12,159 bases of DNA from Alphaproteobacteria bacterium (GTDB lineage: Bacteria; Pseudomonadota; Alphaproteobacteria; Puniceispirillales; Puniceispirillaceae), in assembly GCA_009936885.1 (NCBI GenBank), contig JAACDT010000148.1:1-12159 (forward strand), written 5' to 3'. Below the pieces are notes generated by a model. The model ran no database searches. It was given only the letters and a program-made list of their open reading frames with translations, and had not been told where the DNA came from. This document shows positions 6,921-12,159 of the stretch, in pieces (position 1 is the first letter of the stretch; each line of letters starts with the position of its first letter). Both the position numbers and the translations under genes were made by a program.

Positions 6921-7121
6921 AACTTAAGTTATAATATTTCATATCTTGCTCAGAGACATTCCAACGCATTAATTTTAACTGAATTGAGACAGGTTTTTGG
7001 CAGCACCTCGCGAAAGACGCTCGACGAAGACCCAAACATATTTGACAGGTTGACGATATTAAAAACCCTACAAGCCCCTTTTTGTGATGCAACAAGACAT
7101 ATTATAGTAAATCTAAAATAG
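6921..7121 (+). pseudogene. 66-codon open frame without ATG in the xylB downstream spacer, possible gene remnant
   Basis: This 309-bp spacer (6912-7220) has no intact gene. One plus-strand frame is open from a TAA at 6918-6920 to a TAG at 7119-7121. It reads like protein, for example LILTELRQVFGSTS followed by KTLDEDPNIFDRLTILKTL, and its middle part is visibly more GC-rich than the surrounding spacer. It has no ATG or GTG start and no Shine-Dalgarno. I do not recognise the family. It may be a decayed gene fragment, or chance; the minus-strand frames through the same stretch look less protein-like. Confidence 0.25.
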
Positions 7122-7162
7122 CGTATAAAACGGACGGTGCGTATTATCTCATAACAGAGAAT

Positions 7163-7193
7163 AAAAAAAGGGATGGCAACTATAAAACCATCC
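7163..7193 (-). terminator. Intrinsic terminator of the sgaA-like/aldehyde dehydrogenase operon
   Basis: On the minus strand, GGATGG and CCATCC form a 6-bp stem around an 11-base loop, followed by one C and a run of seven T. It starts 28 bp after the aldehyde dehydrogenase stop codon. The stem is short but the T-run is strong. On the plus strand the same stem is followed only by GTTTTAC, a poor terminator for xylB. Confidence 0.65.
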
Positions 7194-7220
7194 GTTTTAC
7201 TATAAGTTTCTGCTGAATTT

Positions 7221-8663
7221 CTATCCAGCAAAGCTGTAGGTTGTTTTTGTTGTGGTATAAAAATCAATAGCAGCGCGACCTTGCTCACGTGAGCCATAAG
7301 ATGAGTTCTTGCGACCGCCAAAGGGTACATGATAATCAACACCAGCAGTTGGTAAATTAACCATGGCCATTCCCGCTTCTGACTGGCGCTTAAATTCTCT
7401 TGCGTAATAAAGAGAGCTTGTGCAGATAGCAGAGGATAGCCCAAACACCGTATCATTTGCAGTAGCAACAGCTTCTTCAAAATCGCCAACTTTAATGATA
7501 GATGCTACTGGTCCAAAAATTTCCTCGCGTGAGGTGCGCATCTGGTTTGTTGCATTCAAAAAAACACCTGGCCGCTGGAAATATCCTGTATTACGTTCTG
7601 CTAGATGTTGAGCACTTACAACTTCACATCCCTCATTTCGTGCGATTTCAACATAAGAAAGGTTTGATTTTAATTGCGTTTCTGAGACAACAGGCCCAAT
7701 TTGTGTTGCTGGATCAAGGGCAGGTCCAACAGACAAGCTCTCCATCTCAGCTACAAAACGTTCCACAAACGCGTCATAGATTTTCTCATGGACAATTACC
7801 CTTGATGAGGCTGTACATCTCTGTCCAGTTTGGTAGAAAGCGCCATTAACTGTCACTGGAATGGCAATATCCAAATCAGCATCTTCCATGATGACCATTG
7901 GGTTTTTTCCGCCCATTTCCATCTGGATTTTCTTCATATGCTGAATTGCACCTTGGGCTATTTTACGCCCTGTTGGCACTGATCCAGTGAATGAAATACC
8001 AGCAACAGCAGGGTGAGAGACCAGCGCCTCCCCAACATCCTCACCTTTCGCTACTAATAAATTAAAGACACCAGCAGGCAAGCCTGCTTCTTCCATAATT
8101 TTGGTTAGATAATAGGCACTTGTTGGTGTGATTTCGGATGGCTTAAGAACGACTGTATTACCATGTGCCAGCGCAGGCGCAATTTTCCAAGCAGGAATAG
8201 CAATAGGAAAGTTCCATGGCGTAATAAGAACTGTAACGCCAATCGGCTCTCTTACGATTTCGATATCAATGTTTGGACGTGTTGATAGATTTTGCTCGCC
8301 AGTTCGCCGTAATGCTTCTGCTGCATAAAATTGAAAAAATTGGCCAGCGCGGAATGCCTCTCCTTTTGCTTCAGCAAGTGTTTTCCCTTCTTCACGAGCT
8401 AGAATATTGCCAAGTTCCTCTTGCCTTGTAATAATAATGCGCCCGATTTTATCCAGAATATCAAACCGAGTTTGTGGGTTGCTATTCTTCCAGCCAGAAA
8501 GGGCGGATTGTGCGGCATCGATTGCTTGATTTGCTTGATTTGCATCTGCAAGAGCGTGATGGGCTACCACTTCACTAATGTCAGAAGGGTTTATATTGGC
8601 AATTTCTGAAGTACCCTCTACCCAGTCTCCAGCTATGTAATTTAAGTATAAACCATCAGTCAT
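7221..8663 (-). CDS. NAD(P)-dependent aldehyde dehydrogenase, similar to 2-oxoglutarate semialdehyde dehydrogenase
   Basis: Oxidises an aldehyde to its carboxylate in the cytosol. The 480-aa length is typical. Family residues are all present: Asn151 in TPWNFPIA, Lys174 in LKPSEITP, the cofactor-loop FTGSVPTG (225-232), general base Glu249 in QMEMGGKNP, and catalytic Cys283 in GQRCTASSR. The C-terminal stretch VNLPTAGVDYHVPFGGRK resembles dehydrogenases acting on 2-oxoglutarate semialdehyde in pentose, hydroxyproline and aldarate breakdown, but glycolaldehyde or succinate semialdehyde are also possible. The start ATG has a strong GGGGAG eleven bases or so upstream. It follows the aminotransferase gene by 41 bp with no terminator between them, indicating an operon, and ends at an intrinsic terminator. 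Family is certain; the substrate is inferred from context only. Confidence 0.92.
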   Translation of the reverse strand: MTDGLYLNYIAGDWVEGTSEIANINPSDISEVVAHHALADANQANQAIDAAQSALSGWKNSNPQTRFDILDKIGRIIITRQEELGNILAREEGKTLAEAKGEAFRAGQFFQFYAAEALRRTGEQNLSTRPNIDIEIVREPIGVTVLITPWNFPIAIPAWKIAPALAHGNTVVLKPSEITPTSAYYLTKIMEEAGLPAGVFNLLVAKGEDVGEALVSHPAVAGISFTGSVPTGRKIAQGAIQHMKKIQMEMGGKNPMVIMEDADLDIAIPVTVNGAFYQTGQRCTASSRVIVHEKIYDAFVERFVAEMESLSVGPALDPATQIGPVVSETQLKSNLSYVEIARNEGCEVVSAQHLAERNTGYFQRPGVFLNATNQMRTSREEIFGPVASIIKVGDFEEAVATANDTVFGLSSAICTSSLYYAREFKRQSEAGMAMVNLPTAGVDYHVPFGGRKNSSYGSREQGRAAIDFYTTTKTTYSFAG

Positions 8664-8704
8664 TATTTTGATCTCCCCATTTTGAAATATGAAATTTTAT
8701 TTTT

Positions 8705-9880
8705 TTAAGATTTTGTTAAAGTCTGCATCGCTGTCTCGACGCCGCCTCTTTGATGTGGAATACCTGCAAGAGATAGTCCCATTTCTACACCACTTAGGGT
8801 GCCAAGCAACATTAAATCATTAAAATCACCAAGATGACCTATTCGGAATACCTTGCCAGCAAGTTTTGCTAACCCATTACCAAGTGACATATTGAAATTT
8901 TTCAGCACAATTTCTCTAAACGCATCCGCATCATGTCCATCTGGTACTACTACTGCGGTGAGCGAGCTAGAATAATTTTCTGGGTTTTGGCACAGAATCT
9001 CAAGCCCCCATGCCTGCACTGCATTTCGAGTGGTTTGTGCGTGACGGTCATGACGCGCAAAAACGGTGTCTAAGCCTTCTTCATGCAACATCTCAATTGC
9101 GACTTCCAGCCCATATAATAGATTTGTTGCAGGGGTGTATGGGAATGCACCATTCTTGTTAGCCTGAATTTGCTCATCCCAGTCCCAATAAGAGCGCGGC
9201 ATACCCCCACTCCTCGCGACTTCGAGGGCTTTTTGAGATACCGCATTAAAGGAAAGGCCAGGCGGTAATAACAGACCCTTTTGAGAGCCAGCAACCGTTA
9301 CATCAACGCCCCATTCATCATGCCTGTAATCGATAGAAGCAAGGGAGGAGATAGTATCCACCATCAGTAATGCTGGATGATTAATATCATCCATAACAGC
9401 GCGGATTTTAGCAATGGGTGAGGTGCATCCAGTTGAGGTCTCATTATGTACCACACATACTGCTTTTATTTGATGAGTGGTATCTTCAAAAAGGCGTGTT
9501 GCAAGTGCCTGCGGGTCTGCGCCACTGCGCCAGTCAGTTTCTAAAAACTCTGTTACAACCCCAAGTTTATTGGCCATCTTGTGCCATAGGCTTGCAAAAT
9601 GCCCTGTTTCTACCATCAAAACATGATCGCCGCTTTGTAATGTGTTTACGAGTGCTGCCTCCCACGCACCTGTTCCAGAGGCAGGGAATATAATAACATC
9701 TGACTGTGTTTTGAAAATTGTTTTTATGCCATCGAGACATCTGCCAGCTAATGCCGCAAATTCAGGTCCTCGATGGTCGATTGTAGGTTTGTCCATTGCC
9801 CTTAGCACCCTGTCAGGCACATTGGTTGGACCTGGTATTTGAAGAAAGTGACGACCTGATTGAAATTGGTTTACTGGCAC
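8705..9880 (-). CDS. Serine-glyoxylate aminotransferase (class V, PLP-dependent)
   Basis: Predicted to transfer the amino group of serine to glyoxylate, giving hydroxypyruvate and glycine, the core amino-transfer step of the serine cycle and of glyoxylate removal. The protein is 391 aa, the usual length. Motifs include the N-terminal PGPTNVPDRVLRAM and DHRGPEF, the PLP-phosphate loop ASGTGAWEAAL (about 67-77), PLP-ring Asp175 in MVDTISSL, Schiff-base Lys201 in AGSQKGLLLPPG, and the C-terminal FRIGHLGDFND. The start is GTG with AGGAG six bases upstream, a clear choice. First gene of a two-gene operon with the aldehyde dehydrogenase; divergent from the FAD/iron-sulfur oxidase. The same family includes BhcA, the aspartate-glyoxylate aminotransferase of the beta-hydroxyaspartate cycle, but none of the other bhc genes are seen nearby, so serine is the preferred donor. 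Confidence 0.92.
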   Translation of the reverse strand: MPVNQFQSGRHFLQIPGPTNVPDRVLRAMDKPTIDHRGPEFAALAGRCLDGIKTIFKTQSDVIIFPASGTGAWEAALVNTLQSGDHVLMVETGHFASLWHKMANKLGVVTEFLETDWRSGADPQALATRLFEDTTHQIKAVCVVHNETSTGCTSPIAKIRAVMDDINHPALLMVDTISSLASIDYRHDEWGVDVTVAGSQKGLLLPPGLSFNAVSQKALEVARSGGMPRSYWDWDEQIQANKNGAFPYTPATNLLYGLEVAIEMLHEEGLDTVFARHDRHAQTTRNAVQAWGLEILCQNPENYSSSLTAVVVPDGHDADAFREIVLKNFNMSLGNGLAKLAGKVFRIGHLGDFNDLMLLGTLSGVEMGLSLAGIPHQRGGVETAMQTLTKS

Positions 9881-9902
9881 GAAGGGCTCCTAAAATTTTA
9901 CT

Positions 9903-9914
9903 ATCTTATAAGAT
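9903..9914. promoter_or_regulatory. Perfect 12-bp palindrome upstream of the aminotransferase gene
   Basis: ATCTTATAAGAT is its own reverse complement and lies 22 bp before the aminotransferase start, where it overlaps a plausible -10 or +1 region of that promoter. Bound repressor there would block sgaA-operon transcription. Assignment as an operator is inference. Confidence 0.4.
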
Positions 9915-9929
9915 GAAATAAATCGGGAT

Positions 9930-9959
9930 TGAAAAAATCAATATGAAGAGTATTTTAAT
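9930..9959 (+). promoter_or_regulatory. Candidate sigma-70 promoter of the FAD/Fe-S oxidase gene
   Basis: TTGAAA (-35) and TTTAAT (-10), 18 bp apart, each differ from consensus by one position. The -10 ends 42 bp before the oxidase ATG. The -35 lies inside a small inverted repeat, ATTGA-AAAAA-TCAAT (9928-9942). Confidence 0.45.
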
Positions 9960-9961
9960 GT

Positions 9962-9978
9962 TACAAATTTGATTTGTA
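9962..9978. promoter_or_regulatory. 17-bp inverted repeat downstream of the oxidase -10, candidate operator
   Basis: TACAAAT-TTG-ATTTGTA is a perfect 7-bp inverted repeat with a 3-base centre. It sits just after the candidate -10, in the position expected of a repressor site in the short leader of the oxidase gene, within the divergent spacer shared with the aminotransferase operon. The size and TTGTA-type ends are compatible with GntR-family sites, but no regulator gene is in the window. Confidence 0.45.
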
Positions 9979-10001
9979 TATCTCAAACACGGGTTTTTTA
10001 C

Positions 10002-12159
10002 ATGGCAGATGGTAGTATTCCAATTCAGCTTAATGATTTAAGCAATATAATTGAAGGAGAATTCCTAGATAGTGAATTTGATAGAGGCAGATACGCAACT
10101 GATGCCTCCATTTGCCAAATGATGCCTCATGCCGTCATATTACCCAAAACGCAGTCTGATATTGAAAATATTATTTCGTTTTGTCGTAAAACAGCAACAG
10201 CGATTCTCCCACGTGGGGGCGGCACCTCTCAGTGCGGGCAGACCGTTAATCACGCTATTGTTGTTGATAATACAAAATATCTTAATAACCTTATTTCGGT
10301 TGATTTAGAAGAGAATAGCTGTGTTGTAGAGCCTGGGATCGTTTTGGACGACCTTAATAAGCAGCTTAAGGGTTATGGATTATGGTTTCCAGTTGATGTG
10401 TCTACTTCCAGCAGAGCGACCATTGGCGGAATGACAGCAAATAATAGCTGTGGAGGTCGTTCCATTCGCTATGGCATTATGCGAGATAATGTGTTGTCAA
10501 TTGATGCAATTCTACCAGATGGCACAAAGGTAAGGTTTGGCCCTGAATATGAAAGCATTATGCCTGACGATATGAGAGAAACTCTCCTAGAGCTTGGCCG
10601 AAATAATAGTAATTTAATAGAGGAGCGTTTCCCTAAAGTGCTTCGCAGAGTAGGCGGTTATAATTTGGATGCTCTAATTCCAGATGCAATGTCGGCACGA
10701 CCAGATGGAAAGCAAGGGGATGGAATAAATTTTGCCCATTTATTACTTGGCTCTGAGGGCACTCTCTCTTATTTCACGTCTATCAAACTAAAATTATCGC
10801 CATTGCCAGCACAAAAACTTATGGGCATTTGTCATTTTCCAAGCTTCTATAAGGCGATGGATGCAACTCAGCATTTGATAACATTAGATCCTGTAGCCGT
10901 GGAATTAGTAGATGATACGATGTTCTCTCTGGCACGTTCAATTTCGATATTCCAGCCCATTATTAAAGAAGTCGTTGTTGGTGAGCCTAAAGCGTTGCTG
11001 ATAGTGGAATTTGCAGAAGATGACAGGAATGAGAATTTAAAGCGTCTTGAAAAACTCGAAAATATGATGTCCAAGCTTGGATATGGGTGGGATAAACTAG
11101 ATGAATGGCAAGGCGGCGTTGTGCGTGCTCTCGATATACAGCAGCAAGCACGCGTATCCGAAATGCGAAAGTCCGGTTTAAATATCATGATGTCTATGAA
11201 GCAGGAAGCAAAGCCAGTCTCGTTTGTGGAGGATTGCGCTGTTGATCTGGAACATCTGGCAGAATATACTGATAAATTAACAAAAATATTCCATAAATAC
11301 GACACGGTTGGCACATGGTATGCGCACGCTTCTGTCGGGTGTTTGCATGTCCGCCCTGTTCTTAGTATGAAAAAAACAGATGATGTTGAGGCAATGCGTG
11401 CAATTGCAGAAGAAGCATTTGAGCTTGTGAAACAATATGGCGGCTCTCATTCAGGGGAGCATGGCGATGGTATTCTGCGCTCTGAATTCAACGAGACTAT
11501 GTTTGGCTCTGAAATGGTGGACTTATTTGCGGAGGTAAAACAACTTTTCGATCCTGTTGGTATTTTCAACCCTGGAAAGATTATTGATGCGCCAAAAATG
11601 GATGACAGATCATTATTTAGATTTGCACCTGGATATGAAGCAAATGACTTGCCGATGAACTTTGATTGGTCCGCATGGCCTGGTAAATCTGGCGGGCTGC
11701 AAGGCGCAATTGAAATGTGTAACAATAATGGGGCTTGCCGAAAGTTAGAAGGCGGGGTGATGTGTCCCTCTTACCGTGTTACTAAAGAAGAAAAAGATTC
11801 TACCAGAGGCAGAGCAAACAGCCTGCGTCTCGCATTGTCTGGCCAGCTTGGCCCAGATGCGCTTATTAGTAATGATATGCAGGATACCCTAAAATATTGT
11901 GTATCCTGTAAGGCTTGCAAGCGGGAATGCCCAACATCTGTTGATATGGCTAAAATGAAATTAGAGGTAACCTCGCTGCGTGCGGCCGCCAAGGGTGTGC
12001 CTTTTAAAGACAAGCTAATAGGATATTTACCAGATTATGCGCCTATTGCCTCCAGATTATCATATATCATGAATCTTAGAAATAAATGGTCACTACTTGC
12101 CTATATCGTTGAGAAGGTAAGTGGCTTTACGTCCAAAAGAGATTTGCCTGTCTGGCGCA
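10002..12159 (+). CDS. FAD- and 4Fe-4S-containing 2-hydroxyacid dehydrogenase (GlcD-GlcF-like fusion), 3' end missing
   Basis: Likely oxidises a D-2-hydroxyacid (glycolate, D-lactate or D-2-hydroxyglutarate) to the 2-oxoacid, passing electrons through FAD and iron-sulfur clusters to the respiratory chain. The 719 codons present contain an FAD-binding type-4 domain with LPRGGGTSQCGQ (about 69-80), VVEPGIVLDDLN, and IGGMTANNSCGGRSIRYG (141-158). The FAD-oxidase C domain carries SGEHGDG (484-490) and FNPGK (522-526). An iron-sulfur domain follows, with C-x5-C-x8-CP at Cys573/579/588 and the ferredoxin-type C-x2-C-x2-C-x3-CP at Cys633/636/639/643. Relatives of 900-1000 aa end in a cysteine-rich CCG domain, which would lie beyond the right edge. 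The ATG is the first Met after a stop and has no clear Shine-Dalgarno. Divergence from serine-glyoxylate aminotransferase favours glycolate or a related hydroxyacid as substrate; E. coli YdiJ-like D-2-hydroxyglutarate dehydrogenase is the main alternative. Confidence 0.88.
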   Translation, partial: MADGSIPIQLNDLSNIIEGEFLDSEFDRGRYATDASICQMMPHAVILPKTQSDIENIISFCRKTATAILPRGGGTSQCGQTVNHAIVVDNTKYLNNLISVDLEENSCVVEPGIVLDDLNKQLKGYGLWFPVDVSTSSRATIGGMTANNSCGGRSIRYGIMRDNVLSIDAILPDGTKVRFGPEYESIMPDDMRETLLELGRNNSNLIEERFPKVLRRVGGYNLDALIPDAMSARPDGKQGDGINFAHLLLGSEGTLSYFTSIKLKLSPLPAQKLMGICHFPSFYKAMDATQHLITLDPVAVELVDDTMFSLARSISIFQPIIKEVVVGEPKALLIVEFAEDDRNENLKRLEKLENMMSKLGYGWDKLDEWQGGVVRALDIQQQARVSEMRKSGLNIMMSMKQEAKPVSFVEDCAVDLEHLAEYTDKLTKIFHKYDTVGTWYAHASVGCLHVRPVLSMKKTDDVEAMRAIAEEAFELVKQYGGSHSGEHGDGILRSEFNETMFGSEMVDLFAEVKQLFDPVGIFNPGKIIDAPKMDDRSLFRFAPGYEANDLPMNFDWSAWPGKSGGLQGAIEMCNNNGACRKLEGGVMCPSYRVTKEEKDSTRGRANSLRLALSGQLGPDALISNDMQDTLKYCVSCKACKRECPTSVDMAKMKLEVTSLRAAAKGVPFKDKLIGYLPDYAPIASRLSYIMNLRNKWSLLAYIVEKVSGFTSKRDLPVWR

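Noticed and set aside
6950..7489. 179-codon minus-strand open frame overlapping the end of the aldehyde dehydrogenase gene
   Set aside because: It overlaps about 270 bp of a complete, motif-intact gene in another frame, crosses that gene's terminator and shows no recognisable domain.
8705..9880. Aminotransferase as BhcA of the beta-hydroxyaspartate cycle
   Set aside because: Same family, but none of the partner genes (hydroxyaspartate aldolase, dehydratase, iminosuccinate reductase) or the IclR-type regulator are visible, so serine-glyoxylate aminotransferase is preferred.
10868..11725. Antisense open frames of 148 and 92 codons within the FAD/Fe-S oxidase gene
   Set aside because: The plus-strand frame is continuous with clear FAD-oxidase motifs throughout; the antisense frames are serine-rich and low in motif content, as expected of shadow frames.

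Overview
This window looks like chromosome from an AT-leaning alphaproteobacterium, probably free-living and possibly marine. Three things suggest this. PstC carries the extra N-terminal membrane module common in alphaproteobacterial PstC proteins. Glycerate 2-kinase and serine-glyoxylate aminotransferase, typical of serine and glyoxylate metabolism in that class, lie close together. The FAD/iron-sulfur oxidase is also of a type common there. No tRNA, rRNA, CRISPR array or intact insertion sequence was seen.

Left part (1-3486, all minus strand): a phosphate-starvation locus transcribed in the order phoR, phoB, pstS, pstC, with pstC cut by the window edge. Canonical 7-4-7 Pho boxes lie directly upstream of phoB and of pstS, so PhoB probably activates both its own gene and the transporter. 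phoR sits upstream of both boxes. The encoded PhoR has no transmembrane segment and carries Asn in place of the usual Asp of the ATP-binding G1 box. A perfect 13-bp hairpin separates pstS from pstC and probably lowers permease expression relative to the binding protein.

Middle part (3487-7220): a 488-bp stretch without a convincing intact gene holds a 94-codon open frame with no ATG, an 18-24 bp inverted repeat and a CRP-like site. It is followed by a glycerate 2-kinase gene (minus) and a divergently transcribed xylulokinase gene (plus). Between xylulokinase and the next gene lies a 309-bp convergent spacer with another protein-like open frame lacking an ATG, and an intrinsic terminator.

Right part (7221-12159): serine-glyoxylate aminotransferase and an NAD(P)-dependent aldehyde dehydrogenase form a minus-strand operon. 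It diverges, across a 121-bp spacer rich in small palindromes, from a large FAD and 4Fe-4S 2-hydroxyacid dehydrogenase that runs off the right edge. Together with glycerate 2-kinase these enzymes fit a route from glycolaldehyde through glycolate, glyoxylate, glycine/serine, hydroxypyruvate and glycerate to 2-phosphoglycerate. That route is an inference from enzyme families; the hydroxypyruvate reductase it needs is not in the window.

Nothing here is clearly a new type of system. The most notable points are the soluble, G1-variant PhoR, the split Pho-box arrangement, and the palindromes between the aminotransferase and the oxidase.
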